Notes: a model not told the origin generated them from the letters alone. A DNA stretch of 39,905 bases from CAZWSE01 sp964636575 (GCA_964636575.1 CAZWSE010000019.1:1-39905), one strand, 5' to 3'; positions 25,214 through 34,122 are shown, counted from the stretch's first letter. Numbers and translations: made by a program.

Positions 25214-25771
25214 CTATTCGGCAGCTTTAGGGGTGTCACCACCGGCGCTTTGATCCGGCTCGGCCTTAGGCTTGGGTTTGCGGCGCGGGGAACGGCGGGG
25301 TTTGCTTTCAGGTGTCTCAACCAAACCACTGTCCTCGGCGGTATCGACAACCACAGGCTGGTCAGAGCCGTCATGTTGGGGCGCAGCGGCAGGTTGCTGC
25401 TGGCTTTCACGTTCCTGACGCTCTGCGCGTTCACGGTCGCGTTCAGCCTGACGTTCGCGGTTCTGACGCTCTTGCTCTTCGCGGCGGGCTTCTTGTTCCT
25501 GACGCTGCTTTTCTTGCTCTTTGGTGGCAACGGCCAGAAGGCGCAAATAGTGTTCGGCATGTTGCTGAAAGTTCTCAGCCGCGACACGGTCATTCGACAG
25601 TTGTGCATCGCGCGCCAACTGGTTGTACTTGTCAATAATCTGCTGCGGCGTACCGCGCACTTTACCTTCCGGCCCCGAGCTGTCGAACACACGGTTGATG
25701 ACACTGGCGCCAGAATTTTGATTGCGATTGCGGTTGTTTTTGTTCCGCGAACGGGATTTGGACGATCTCAT
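25214..25771 (-). CDS. DUF4167 domain protein
   Basis: 185 residues. The N-terminus is basic and Asn/Arg-rich (MRSSKSRSRNKNNRNRNQNS); the DUF4167 core covers about 20-80 (SVINRVFDSSGPEGKVRGTP, then QQIIDKYNQLARDAQLSNDR and FQQHAEHYLRLL). A long Glu/Arg/Gln-rich segment (about 82-125) should form a charged helix, and the tail is Pro/Lys/Arg-rich. Function unknown; composition suggests nucleic-acid association, which is inference. It follows prmC in the same direction with a 222-bp gap that shows no gene. Confidence 0.92.
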   Translation of the reverse strand: MRSSKSRSRNKNNRNRNQNSGASVINRVFDSSGPEGKVRGTPQQIIDKYNQLARDAQLSNDRVAAENFQQHAEHYLRLLAVATKEQEKQRQEQEARREEQERQNRERQAERDRERAERQERESQQQPAAAPQHDGSDQPVVVDTAEDSGLVETPESKPRRSPRRKPKPKAEPDQSAGGDTPKAAE

Positions 25772-25993
25772 TTAACTTTCGTCAGCCTTATGGTCATTTG
25801 GCGAAACCGGTTTTGCGCCTCGTGCGCTCTGATAATTCCCGGGTTGCGACATGTGGGGCTTGGTGTTGCGCGGAAGGGCAGAATCCATTCCGGTGCGTCA
25901 ACACCCCTCAAAAAGCATGTTGAGGCGTTTCAGACAAGAGAAATTGCGCGCATTAAGCCTCTTTTTGCCGGTATTCGCGAAGATTCCGCCGAA

Positions 25994-26827
25994 TTATCCC
26001 CGCTTTACGGCCAAAACCACACGATCACGCCCGTCCAAGTCAGGTAGAACCCGCACGTCTTCGAACCCACAGCCCTCGAACATCGCAGCCACTGCCGGTC
26101 CTTGTGTATGCCCGATCTCAACCATCAACCGCCCGTTTGGCATCAAAAACTGCCCCGCTTGACGCGTGATTGTGCGATACGCACTCAACCCGTCTGCATT
26201 GTCGGTCAATGCCAAGGGCGGCTCATGGTCGCGCAATTCGGGGGCGACGCCCAGCATTTCAGCAGCTGACAGGTAGGGCGGGTTCGCGACGATCAAATCA
26301 AACTGGCCCTCAACCTTGGAAAACCAGTCCGATTGGATGATCTCAACCCGATCTGACACGCCATGCAGCACCGCATTCGCACTGGCTTGCAAACAGGCCG
26401 CTTCCGACACATCGCAGCCCAATCCACTGGCCTCGGGTCGTTCGGCCAGCAAGCTTACCAAAATACATCCCGACCCGACGCCCAAGTCCAACACCCGATC
26501 AAACGGGGCCGCCAAGGCCAGATCCACAAGTGTTTCAGTATCGGGTCGCGGGTCAAGAACATCCGAGCTGACCTTGAAATTGCGCCCGTAAAAGGCACGC
26601 TCGCCCACCAAATGGCTGACAGGCACCCGCACTGATCGCAGCGCAATCATATGCTCAAACCGGTCTTCTATCTCGGCGCTCAACTCCTCTGGCGCGATCA
26701 ATGTCACCCGAGAGGCATCAATGCGTGCGGCATGAGCCAACAGAACGCGCGCATCTCGGGCCGGATCATCGACACCAGCTGCGCGCAAACGGGACGCAGC
26801 CGCGGCCAGTGCCTCAGCCGCAGTCAT
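25994..26827 (-). CDS. prmC: Release factor glutamine N5-methyltransferase
   Basis: 277-residue enzyme (HemK/PrmC) that methylates the Gln of the GGQ motif in RF1 and RF2. N-terminal helical domain, then SHLVGERAFYGRNFKVSSDV with LDPRPDTETLVD, the SAM motif VLDLGVGSGCILVSL and the catalytic NPPY (FDLIVANPPYLSAAE). Its ATG overlaps the prfA stop (ATGA), so enzyme and substrate are made from one mRNA, a common arrangement. Confidence 0.97.
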   Translation of the reverse strand: MTAAEALAAAASRLRAAGVDDPARDARVLLAHAARIDASRVTLIAPEELSAEIEDRFEHMIALRSVRVPVSHLVGERAFYGRNFKVSSDVLDPRPDTETLVDLALAAPFDRVLDLGVGSGCILVSLLAERPEASGLGCDVSEAACLQASANAVLHGVSDRVEIIQSDWFSKVEGQFDLIVANPPYLSAAEMLGVAPELRDHEPPLALTDNADGLSAYRTITRQAGQFLMPNGRLMVEIGHTQGPAVAAMFEGCGFEDVRVLPDLDGRDRVVLAVKRG

Positions 26828-27879
26828 CCGTTCATCTCGGCAAGTAATCTGGCCTGATCATCCGCCGTCAATGCATCGATCATTTCGTCAAGATCACCCG
26901 CAATCACAGCATCAAGCTTGTAGAGCGTGAGATTAATCCGGTGGTCGGTCATACGCCCTTGCGGAAAGTTGTACGTCCGGATCCGTTCCGATCGATCCCC
27001 ACTGCCAACCTGACTGGACCGCGCGTCTGATCGTTCATCATCAATCCGCTGGCGTTCGGCATCATAGAGCCGTGTTTTTAGCACCTGCATCGCGATCTCG
27101 CGGTTCCGGTGCTGGGATTTTTCGGAACTGGTGACAACGATACCGCTGGGAATGTGTGTAATCCGAACAGCAGAATCGGTGGTATTCACGTGCTGGCCAC
27201 CTGCCCCGCTGGAGCGCATCGTATCAATGCGTATGTCGTTTTGATCGATGTGAATATCGACGTCTTGGGCTTCTGGCAAAACAGCCACCGTCGCAGCCGA
27301 GGTATGGATACGACCGCCACTTTCGGTTGTCGGCACGCGCTGCACACGGTGGACACCGCTTTCATACTTGAGACGGGCAAAGACGTTCTCGCCTTTGACA
27401 TGGGCGACAACTTCCTTGATGCCGCCAAGTTCGGTCAGTTGCTCTTCGATGATATCGAACTTCCAGCCACGGGCTTCGGAATAGCGCTGGTACATGCGCA
27501 GCAAGTCACCAGCGAAAAGTGCGGCCTCATCACCGCCCGTACCAGGCCTGATCTCAAGCATCGCGGGCTTGGTATCCGCTTCATCCTTGGGCAAAAGCGC
27601 CAGTTGCAGCGCCATCTCAGCATCGGGCAAGGCGGCTTTCAAAACCGGCAATTCCTCTTCGGCCAGATCCTTCATTTCGGGATCAGCCAGCAGTGCGGTG
27701 GCGTCGTCGATGTCAGCAGTCAGTTTGCGGTAGGCCGTGATTTGTTCAATCAAAGGCCGCAAATCGGAATACTCTTTCGCCAAAGACGCAATATCCGCCC
27801 CTTCAGCGCCTTCGGCCATCTTGGCCTCAAGGAACTGAAACCGCTGGGAAATCTGTTCAAGGCGATCACTTGGTATCAT
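26824..27879 (-). CDS. prfA: Peptide chain release factor 1
   Basis: 351 residues from the ATG at 27879 (MIPSDRLEQI...); six more codons are open to 27897 but lack a ribosome site, while GGAC precedes 27879. RF1 ends translation at UAA and UAG. The GGQ motif SSGAGGQHVNTTDSAVRITH, EIRPGTGGDEAALFAGDLLR of the core and the stop-codon recognition tripeptide region VPTTESGGRIHTSAAT (a PxT-type motif, VPTT/PTTE) fit RF1. Followed by the overlapping prmC. Confidence 0.96.
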   Translation of the reverse strand: MIPSDRLEQISQRFQFLEAKMAEGAEGADIASLAKEYSDLRPLIEQITAYRKLTADIDDATALLADPEMKDLAEEELPVLKAALPDAEMALQLALLPKDEADTKPAMLEIRPGTGGDEAALFAGDLLRMYQRYSEARGWKFDIIEEQLTELGGIKEVVAHVKGENVFARLKYESGVHRVQRVPTTESGGRIHTSAATVAVLPEAQDVDIHIDQNDIRIDTMRSSGAGGQHVNTTDSAVRITHIPSGIVVTSSEKSQHRNREIAMQVLKTRLYDAERQRIDDERSDARSSQVGSGDRSERIRTYNFPQGRMTDHRINLTLYKLDAVIAGDLDEMIDALTADDQARLLAEMNG

Positions 27880-27906
27880 GGGACGGGTGTCCAACATGCA
27901 AAGGCT

Positions 27907-27934
27907 TTGGTCAAGCGAAAGGATGTGCTAGACT
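27907..27934 (+). promoter_or_regulatory. Candidate promoter of a near-leaderless mRNA
   Basis: TTGGTC (27907-27912) and TAGACT (27929-27934) are 16 bp apart and fit -35/-10 boxes loosely. The -10-like box ends only 6 bp before the ATG at 27941, so transcription from it would begin at or next to the start codon. An AAGGA 16 nt upstream is too far to be a normal ribosome site. Confidence 0.3.
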
Positions 27935-27940
27935 GTATCC

Positions 27941-28228
27941 ATGTTGAGAGCCGTACTCACCTTCGCCATTCTCGCCAGCCCGGCTGCTGCGGATGTCACC
28001 GGACCGGGTGGAAAAACAATTGATTGTTATTGCACCGACCGCGCTGGAAGCCGGATTGAACTGGGACAGACCATCTGCATGCAGGTCGACGGGCGCATGT
28101 TCATGGCGCAATGCCAGATGTCGTTGAACGTGCCGATGTGGCGGGAAGTTCAAGCAGGATGCCTCAGCTCAGAGCTGCAAAGCATCAATCCAAGCTTTCA
28201 CACGCTTTCGATTGACACCAAGGTCTGA
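27941..28228 (+). CDS. Small secreted cysteine-containing protein
   Basis: 95 residues with a clear signal peptide (MLRAVLTFAILASPAAA, cut near residue 17). The mature part has four cysteines: CYC at about 29/31, one in ELGQTICMQVDG and one in MAQCQMSLNVPMW, plus one further in AGCLS, suitable for periplasmic disulfides. I recall similar short conserved proteins of unknown function in Rhodobacteraceae. It is divergent from prfA, and its last 60 bp overlap the convergent DUF1499 gene. No function can be assigned. Confidence 0.75.
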   Translation: MLRAVLTFAILASPAAADVTGPGGKTIDCYCTDRAGSRIELGQTICMQVDGRMFMAQCQMSLNVPMWREVQAGCLSSELQSINPSFHTLSIDTKV

Positions 28229-28618
28229 TTTCCCAAACCGAGACCGCGCATTTAGCTCCAGATAGGGCGCGTTGGCCCCCTCGATCAAATCACTGTGCAC
28301 GCCCACGGTCGTGAAATCAGGGTACCCCATCAGTTTTGAGCGGGTCATATAAGTCATCTGCCCCTCTGCGACCGATCCCGCAACCAAGCTGGTCCCAGAT
28401 GTTGCGCGGGCAATCGCATCCAAACGGGTTAAAACATCCGCCCCATCCCGCCCGTCCAGCAAAACGCGCTGCATATATGACCTAGGGCCAGCCTTCTCCA
28501 TCACACCCGCAGCGCCTCGGACATGCACAGCGAACCCATCGCTGGACGCCAAGCGCACATAAACTGCAAAGCCAACAAACAAGACCAGCAAAGCGACAAG
28601 AACCACCCCAAAACCCAT
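28169..28618 (-). CDS. DUF1499 protein with one membrane anchor
   Basis: 149 residues from the ATG at 28618, which has GAAGGAG 6-7 nt upstream; the longer frame to 28699 is not needed. One N-terminal membrane helix (about 3-22, VVLVALLVLFVGFAVYV) is followed by the DUF1499 domain: TSLVAGSVAEGQMTYMTRSK, YPDFTTVGV and LELNARSRFGKSDLGVNRKR. Function unknown; probably a periplasmic or membrane-surface domain. It follows the ureohydrolase gene by about 40 bp and overlaps the small secreted-protein gene at the 3' end. Confidence 0.85.
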   Translation of the reverse strand: MGFGVVLVALLVLFVGFAVYVRLASSDGFAVHVRGAAGVMEKAGPRSYMQRVLLDGRDGADVLTRLDAIARATSGTSLVAGSVAEGQMTYMTRSKLMGYPDFTTVGVHSDLIEGANAPYLELNARSRFGKSDLGVNRKRVKAWIDALQL

Positions 28619-28632
28619 GCGCCACTCCTTCA

Positions 28633-28652
28633 TTTTTCCAAAAATACTCAAG
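28633..28652 (-). other. GAGTATTTTTGGAAAAATG-type module before DUF1499 gene
   Basis: Read on the minus strand, the gap between the ureohydrolase stop and the DUF1499 start carries a segment like the tail of the terminator module at 35566-35586, but without its GC-rich stem. It may be a decayed or partial copy. Confidence 0.35.
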
Positions 28653-28658
28653 ACACTG

Positions 28659-29615
28659 CTAGCGGTAAGCGACACCCGGCAAAATGCAGAGCAGTTCATA
28701 CACCAAGTTCGCCGCCGTCAAAGCCGTATTCCCCGATGGATCATAGGGCGGCGAAACTTCAACCATGTCGCAGCCCACAATGTTCAAGCCCTTAAGGCCA
28801 CGGATCAGCTCCATGGCTTGCGGGGTGGTCAGCCCGCCGATTTCCGGCGTGCCTGTGCCAGGCGCAAAAGCCGGATCAAGACTGTCGATATCATAGGTGA
28901 TGTAAACAGGTTGCTCAGACCCGATATCGCGCCTGATTTCGCCTGCTAGCGGCGACAAAGACCGCAGCCACAGCTCGGGCGACAAGAACTGCTGAAAGCC
29001 CCAACCTTGGGCTTCGGAAAAGTCTTCCGACGAATACCCAGTGCCCCGCAACCCAATTTGGTAAGTCTTTTCGGGGATAATCAACCCTTCTTCATAGGCA
29101 CGACGAAATACAGTGCCATGGGCTTCTTTCTCACCGAACATATGCGCGTTCACATCCGCATGCGCATCCACATGGATCAAAGCCACAGGACCATGCTTGG
29201 CCGCAATCGCGCGCAGGATGGGCAAAGTGATCGTATGATCCCCGCCCAGCGCAACCGGGATCACATCATAGTTCAAGATCCTCGCGTAACTCTCAGAAAT
29301 GATACGAATACTATCGCTCAACGAGAACGTATTGATCGCCAAATCCCCAATATCCGCGACCTGAAGACTGTCAAACGGGGCAGCACCAGTTTGCAGGTTA
29401 TAAGGCCGGATCATCGCGCTTTGCTCACGGATCTGCTTGGGACCCGTGCGCGTACCCGACCGCCAGCTGGTGCCAATATCAATCGGAACCCCCGTGATCG
29501 CTACGTTCAATCCGGTCAGATCATTCGCAGAAGGCAAGCGCATGAACGTCTGCGGTCCGGAAAACCGCGCCAGATCATTGCCGCTGATGGGCTGGTTCTT
29601 TGGCAAATCACTCAT
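28659..29615 (-). CDS. Ureohydrolase (agmatinase/guanidinobutyrase-like), copy 1
   Basis: 318-residue member of the arginase/agmatinase family, which cleaves guanidino compounds to an amine and urea using two manganese ions. Metal motifs are complete: GGDHT, VDAHADVN and DIDSLDPAFAPGTGTPE; the loop EAHGTVFRRAYEEGL is nearer to guanidinobutyrase-type enzymes. ATG at 29615 overlaps the stop of the upstream paralogue as ATGA with GGAACC before it, so the two are coupled. Exact substrate is uncertain. Confidence 0.9.
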   Translation of the reverse strand: MSDLPKNQPISGNDLARFSGPQTFMRLPSANDLTGLNVAITGVPIDIGTSWRSGTRTGPKQIREQSAMIRPYNLQTGAAPFDSLQVADIGDLAINTFSLSDSIRIISESYARILNYDVIPVALGGDHTITLPILRAIAAKHGPVALIHVDAHADVNAHMFGEKEAHGTVFRRAYEEGLIIPEKTYQIGLRGTGYSSEDFSEAQGWGFQQFLSPELWLRSLSPLAGEIRRDIGSEQPVYITYDIDSLDPAFAPGTGTPEIGGLTTPQAMELIRGLKGLNIVGCDMVEVSPPYDPSGNTALTAANLVYELLCILPGVAYR

Positions 29616-30574
29616 GTGCGCAGGTTCCATCCGATCAAGTTCAATAACTCTGTCGCCACATGCGCACCTGCAATGGCAGTGGCCCCCGTGGTGTCAAAGG
29701 GCGGCGAGACTTCAACAACATCCCCGCCCTTGATGTCAATCCCCGCCAAATCGCGCAGCAGCTTGGCCGCCTGTGCCGAGGTCAATCCGCCCCAAACAGG
29801 TGTCCCTGTCCCGGGGGCATAGGCCGGATCAAGTCCGTCAATGTCAAAACTCAAGTAGACCGGATTGTCCCCAACGATCTGTTTGGCCTTTGCCGCCACA
29901 GCAGCAGGCCCAATTTCGTGCACTTCTGCGGCGTCGATGATGTTCACGCCCAAAGTGTCCTCATTTGTGGTGCGAATACCGATCTGGACAGACCGCGCAG
30001 GGTCCACCAGTCCGGATTTTACGGCCTTATAGAACATGGTGCCGTGATCAATGCGGTCCATGTCATCATCGACCCAAGTATCCGTATGGGCATCCACTTG
30101 GATCAGGGACATGGGCCCGTATTTTTCGGCGTAAGCCCTGAGAATGGGAAAACTGATGTAGTGATCGCCGCCCAAAACAACGCTGGCAGCACCGGCATCC
30201 AAGATACCTTTGATATGCTTGGTCAACGCAGCGGGGAACGCAGGAATATTGGCATAATCAAACGCCAGATCGCCATAGTCGACGATTGCAAACGCGCTCA
30301 GCACGTCAAAGGGCCAACCGTAAGGGGCATCTGGGGCCTGCAACGCACTGGCCTCACGGATCGCGCGCGGGCCAAGCCGTGTTCCGGGCCGATTTGTCAC
30401 CGCCTGATCGAAAGGCACGCCTGTGACCGCAATATCAACGCCGGTCAGGTCTTTGGTATACTTGCGGCGCAGAAACGATGTGGCACCCGCAAAGGTCAGC
30501 TCAAAACTAGGGCCTTTCAGATCTTCGCGGGTAAAGGCCATGTCCATGTGCTTGGCTGCATCTTCTAGTGCCAT
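29612..30574 (-). CDS. Ureohydrolase (agmatinase-like), copy 2
   Basis: 320-residue paralogue of the next gene. Metal motifs GGDHYISFP, VDAHTDTW and SFDIDGLDPAYAPGTGTP are intact, and DHGTMFYKAVKSGLVDP resembles agmatinases. GVPFDQAVTNRPGTRLGPRA is the usual substrate-entry region. The start codon lies one base after the stop of the upstream M20 gene (TGA-T-ATG), making a compact three-gene operon. The two copies differ in the loops near the active site, suggesting different guanidino substrates. Confidence 0.9.
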   Translation of the reverse strand: MALEDAAKHMDMAFTREDLKGPSFELTFAGATSFLRRKYTKDLTGVDIAVTGVPFDQAVTNRPGTRLGPRAIREASALQAPDAPYGWPFDVLSAFAIVDYGDLAFDYANIPAFPAALTKHIKGILDAGAASVVLGGDHYISFPILRAYAEKYGPMSLIQVDAHTDTWVDDDMDRIDHGTMFYKAVKSGLVDPARSVQIGIRTTNEDTLGVNIIDAAEVHEIGPAAVAAKAKQIVGDNPVYLSFDIDGLDPAYAPGTGTPVWGGLTSAQAAKLLRDLAGIDIKGGDVVEVSPPFDTTGATAIAGAHVATELLNLIGWNLRT

Positions 30575-30575
30575 A

Positions 30576-31745
30576 TCACTTGCCTCCCACGGGCTGGGTC
30601 ACTTCGACCATGCGGGCAAAGAAGGATGCACCCACCGGCGCCACTTCGTCGTTAAAGTTGTACTCAGGATGGTGCAACGTCGCGCTCTCGCCCTGCCCTA
30701 AAAACAGATAAGCACCGGGGCGTTCTTGCAGCATATAGCTGAAATCCTCAGCCCCCATTTCGCGGCCGGCTTCGGCAATGACGTTTTGCGCGCCTGCAAC
30801 TTCGACAGCGACACCCGCAGCCAAAGCAGCCTTATCAGGATCATTCACAGTCGCAGGATACCCTTTGACGTAATCCAGCTTTGCCTCCACCCCGTAGCTG
30901 GCAGCCTGCCCCGCCACAATCGCTTCCATCCGGTCCATAACCATCGCCTGAACAGCCGGATCAAAGGTGCGCACAGTGCCGTTGATATAGGCCGTTGCGG
31001 GGATGACGTTGTCGACGGTGCCTGTGTGGATCTGAGTGACCGAGATCACCAGATCGTTCAAAGCATAGTGATTACGGCTGACAATGGTCTGAATAGCTTG
31101 GGTGATCCCACAGGCGGCCACAACGGGATCGCAGGTGTCATGCGGCATCGCCCCATGCCCGCCAACGCCATCAATATTGATGTGAAAGGTATCCACGGCC
31201 GCCATGATCGGACCAGAACTGGTATAGAACGCGCCCATATCAAAGCCGGGCGCATTGTGCAGGGCATAGACCTCGCCGATATCAAAGGTATCCATGATCC
31301 CTTCTTGAACCATCACCTCTGCACCGCCGCCAGTTTCTTCGGCAGGTTGGAAGATCAGCGCGACACGGCCTGAAAAGTTTCGGGTCTCGGCCAGATACTT
31401 GGCCGCACCCAGCAACATGGTGGTGTGCCCATCATGCCCGCAGGCGTGCATCTTGCCCTCATGAGTGCTGGCATAGTCCAAACCAGTGGCCTCAGGGATA
31501 GGCAGGCCATCCATATCGGCGCGCAGGCCAATGGTTGGTCCCTCACCCTGCCCGTTGATGATTGCCACGATGCCGGTTGTGGCAAAGCCTGTGTGCACCT
31601 CATCAACGCCGAACTCGGCCAGCCGGTCTTGGACAAAGGCGGACGTCTTGTGACATTCGACACCCAGTTCAGGGATCGTGTGCAGATGCCTGCGCCACGC
31701 GGTCATATCACTGGCATATCCGGCAATGCGGTTAACGATGGGCAT
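30576..31745 (-). CDS. M20 family amidohydrolase
   Basis: 389-residue zinc-dependent M20D amidohydrolase of the hippurate hydrolase / aminoacylase type, which hydrolyses N-acyl amino acids or related amides. GLRADMDGLPIPE, the metal motif MHACGHDGHTTMLLGAA, the catalytic IFQPAEETGGGAEVMV, the dimerisation domain with GVGGHGAMPHDTCDPV, and GAEDFSYMLQERPGAYLFLG are present. CAGGAG 8 nt upstream marks the ATG at 31745, not the frame end at 31934. First gene of the likely operon with the two ureohydrolases. Confidence 0.93.
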   Translation of the reverse strand: MPIVNRIAGYASDMTAWRRHLHTIPELGVECHKTSAFVQDRLAEFGVDEVHTGFATTGIVAIINGQGEGPTIGLRADMDGLPIPEATGLDYASTHEGKMHACGHDGHTTMLLGAAKYLAETRNFSGRVALIFQPAEETGGGAEVMVQEGIMDTFDIGEVYALHNAPGFDMGAFYTSSGPIMAAVDTFHINIDGVGGHGAMPHDTCDPVVAACGITQAIQTIVSRNHYALNDLVISVTQIHTGTVDNVIPATAYINGTVRTFDPAVQAMVMDRMEAIVAGQAASYGVEAKLDYVKGYPATVNDPDKAALAAGVAVEVAGAQNVIAEAGREMGAEDFSYMLQERPGAYLFLGQGESATLHHPEYNFNDEVAPVGASFFARMVEVTQPVGGK

Positions 31746-31809
31746 GGGGTGGACTCCTGTCGCGGGCTTGCGTTTGATGCACAAGACCACAAAACCAAGG
31801 ACCCCTTCA

Positions 31810-32640
31810 ATGGCTGATGACGCGCTGATCCATGATCCGAACGGGGGAATGCCACGGCTTTTGGAAATCATGCGCCGATTGCGCGACCCGAACAGCGGCT
31901 GCCCTTGGGATATTGAGCAAGATTTCAACACCATCGCGCCCTACACGATCGAAGAAGCCTATGAGGTCGCAGACGCAATTGAACGACAGAACTGGGCCGA
32001 TCTGGAAGGAGAGCTTGGCGATTTACTGCTGCAAACAGTCTATCACGCGCAGATGGGGGCCGAGGCCGGACACTTCAGCTTTGACAGCGTGGTCAAATCG
32101 ATTTCGGACAAAATGGTGTCACGTCATCCGCATGTGTTCGGGGACGAGTCCCGTGACAAGTCCGCTGACCAGCAAACCGCAGATTGGGAAAAGATCAAAG
32201 CGGCAGAACGGGCGGGCAAAAAGCAATCCGGCACGCTTGACGGGCTGACAGTTGGCCTACCCGGCATGACGCGGGCTGTGAAGATGCAAAAGCGGCTGGC
32301 ACGGGTGGGCTTTGACTGGGCCGATACCAGCGATGTCCTTGATAAAATCAATGAGGAATCGCGCGAGCTGGTAGAAGCCCGCGACACCAAGGACGCCGAT
32401 GAGATGGAGGCTGAGTTTGGTGATCTGATGTTCGTGCTCGCCAATCTGGCGCGGCATCTGGACATTGACCCTGAAGCGGCGGTGCGACGCACCAACGCCA
32501 AAGTCGAACGCCGCTTTGCCAGCATTGAAGCCGCCTTGGCCAAAACAAGTCGCACCCCGAAAGACAGCACCCTGTCCGAAATGGACGCGCTTTGGGATCA
32601 GGCGAAAGCCGAGGAGAAGAACAAAGGCGCGATGAATTGA
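31810..32640 (+). CDS. mazG: Nucleoside triphosphate pyrophosphohydrolase
   Basis: 276-residue two-domain MazG that hydrolyses NTPs and dNTPs to monophosphates, a house-cleaning and stress role. Domain 1: RLRDPNSGCPWDIEQDFNTI, then TIEEAYEVADAIERQ and ELGDLLLQTVYHAQM with the EExxE and ExxD metal motifs. Domain 2: KINEESRELVEARD and EAEFGDLMFVLANLARHLDI. AAGGA lies 8 nt before the ATG at 31810. Divergent from the M20 gene across 64 bp. Confidence 0.95.
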   Translation: MADDALIHDPNGGMPRLLEIMRRLRDPNSGCPWDIEQDFNTIAPYTIEEAYEVADAIERQNWADLEGELGDLLLQTVYHAQMGAEAGHFSFDSVVKSISDKMVSRHPHVFGDESRDKSADQQTADWEKIKAAERAGKKQSGTLDGLTVGLPGMTRAVKMQKRLARVGFDWADTSDVLDKINEESRELVEARDTKDADEMEAEFGDLMFVLANLARHLDIDPEAAVRRTNAKVERRFASIEAALAKTSRTPKDSTLSEMDALWDQAKAEEKNKGAMN

Positions 32641-32731
32641 AACAAAGCACATCAAAAGCAAACCGACTGTTTGACCGCGCCTGCGATCTGGGCGATCAAC
32701 GCGGCTGTTAAGTCTTCAAAGGACAGTGGTC

Positions 32732-33673
32732 ATGGCCCCTCGCAAAATCATCATCGATACGGATCCGGGACAGGATGATGCGGTCGCCATTCTACTGGCG
32801 CTCGCCAGCCCCGAAGACATTGATGTTTTGGGGATCACATGCGTCGCGGGTAATGTGCCGCTTGAGCTGACGCAAAAGAACGCGCGGATCGTCTGTGAAC
32901 TGGCAGGTAAACCTGAAACGCTCGTGTTCGCAGGTTGTGATAAGCCCTTGGGGCGGGACCTGGTCACAGCCGAGCACGTCCACGGCAAAACGGGCCTTGA
33001 TGGACCGACCTTGCCAGACCCAACCATGTCCTTGCAGGAACAACACGGCGTTGACTACATCATCGACACCTTGCGCGCGCACGAGGCTGGAACAGTTACG
33101 CTGTGCCCGCTTGGCCCTTTGACCAATATCGCGACGGCTTTTGAAAAAGCGCCTGATATCGTAGCAAAGGTGCAAGAAATCGTTCTGATGGGCGGCGGAT
33201 ACTTTCAAGGCGGCAACATCACCCCAACCGCTGAATTCAACATCTACGTCGATCCGCAAGCCGCTGATATTGTTTTTAAATCAGGAGTTCCGATTGTGGT
33301 GATGCCGCTTGATGTGACGCACAAGGCACTGGTGACCAAGCCGCGCAACGATGCCTTTCGGGATTTGGGCACCGCCGCAGGCATAGCCGTCGCGGAAATG
33401 ACTGACTTCTTTGAACGCTTCGACAAGGAAAAATACGGGTCCGCGGGCGCGCCGCTTCATGATCCTTGTGTGACAGCCTATCTGATCAAGCCTGACTTGT
33501 TTTCGGGGCGGCATATCAACGTCGAAATCGAAACACAGTCCGAGCTTACGATGGGCATGACCGTCGCAGACTGGTGGCGGGTCACAGACCGCGCACCCAA
33601 TGCAACCTTCATGGGTGACATTGATGCAGACGGGTTCTTTGCCCTTCTGACAGAGCGGATTGGCCGGTTATGA
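32732..33673 (+). CDS. Inosine-uridine preferring nucleoside hydrolase
   Basis: 313-residue enzyme cleaving ribonucleosides to base and ribose for salvage. The calcium-binding N-terminal motif IIIDTDPGQDDAVAILLALA is diagnostic, followed by LCPLGPLTNIATAFEKAP, IVLMGGGYFQGGNITPTAEF with NIYVDPQAA and the catalytic His region APLHDPCVTAYLI. AAAGGA lies 8 nt before the ATG at 32732. Its stop overlaps the GNAT gene (ATGA). Base preference cannot be read with certainty. Confidence 0.95.
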   Translation: MAPRKIIIDTDPGQDDAVAILLALASPEDIDVLGITCVAGNVPLELTQKNARIVCELAGKPETLVFAGCDKPLGRDLVTAEHVHGKTGLDGPTLPDPTMSLQEQHGVDYIIDTLRAHEAGTVTLCPLGPLTNIATAFEKAPDIVAKVQEIVLMGGGYFQGGNITPTAEFNIYVDPQAADIVFKSGVPIVVMPLDVTHKALVTKPRNDAFRDLGTAAGIAVAEMTDFFERFDKEKYGSAGAPLHDPCVTAYLIKPDLFSGRHINVEIETQSELTMGMTVADWWRVTDRAPNATFMGDIDADGFFALLTERIGRL

Positions 33674-34122
33674 GCGCCAATCTTACCCTTGCCCGCCCAG
33701 AGGACTTGGAAAAAGTCGTCTCGTTGGTTGAGCGGTTTCATGAAGAAATGAAGATTGACCAAACCGCAGACAGGCGACGGGAAAGCCTTGTGCCATTGCT
33801 TGCTGGCAGCCCACACGGGGCGGTCTATCTGATCGGGCCGCGCGCTGCAGCCTTGGGGTACATCGTGGTTACTTTCGGGTGGTCCATCGAATTTGGCGGT
33901 CTTGATGCCATTCTGGACGAACTTTACATACGCCCCAATATCCGTGGTCGAGGTATCGCATCCGAAGCCCTGCTTGCGTTGTCCAAAGCACTTGGGTCCG
34001 CGGGTGTGAAAGCCTTGCATCTGGAAGTGGACCGCGAAGATGACAGCACGCGCCGGCTTTACACACGCGCCAAGTTCGAAGAGCGGGACAGATATATGCT
34101 GATGTCTCGGGTGCTTTCATGA
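33670..34122 (+). CDS. GNAT family N-acetyltransferase
   Basis: 150 residues with the acetyl-CoA fold: LTLARPEDLEKVVSLVERF, the central strands GYIVVTFGWSIEFGG, the pyrophosphate-binding motif LYIRPNIRGRGIASEALLAL (RxxGxG/A type, RGRGIA) and LEVDREDDSTRRLYTRAKFE with YMLMSRVL. Acceptor unknown. Start overlaps the nucleoside hydrolase stop; SelO follows 25 bp later, suggesting one transcript. Confidence 0.92.
   Translation: MSANLTLARPEDLEKVVSLVERFHEEMKIDQTADRRRESLVPLLAGSPHGAVYLIGPRAAALGYIVVTFGWSIEFGGLDAILDELYIRPNIRGRGIASEALLALSKALGSAGVKALHLEVDREDDSTRRLYTRAKFEERDRYMLMSRVLS

Noticed and set aside
25135..25704. 189-residue minus-strand frame overlapping DUF4167
   Set aside because: Alternative frame of the same strand without the DUF4167 motifs, running into the rsmA 3' end.
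25250..26047. 265-residue hydrophobic plus-strand frame
   Set aside because: It is antisense to the DUF4167 and prmC genes; its hydrophobicity comes from the charged repeats on the other strand.
27109..28023. 304-residue plus-strand frame
   Set aside because: Antisense shadow of prfA, whose motifs are complete.
29660..30568. 302-residue plus-strand frame
   Set aside because: Antisense shadow of the second ureohydrolase.
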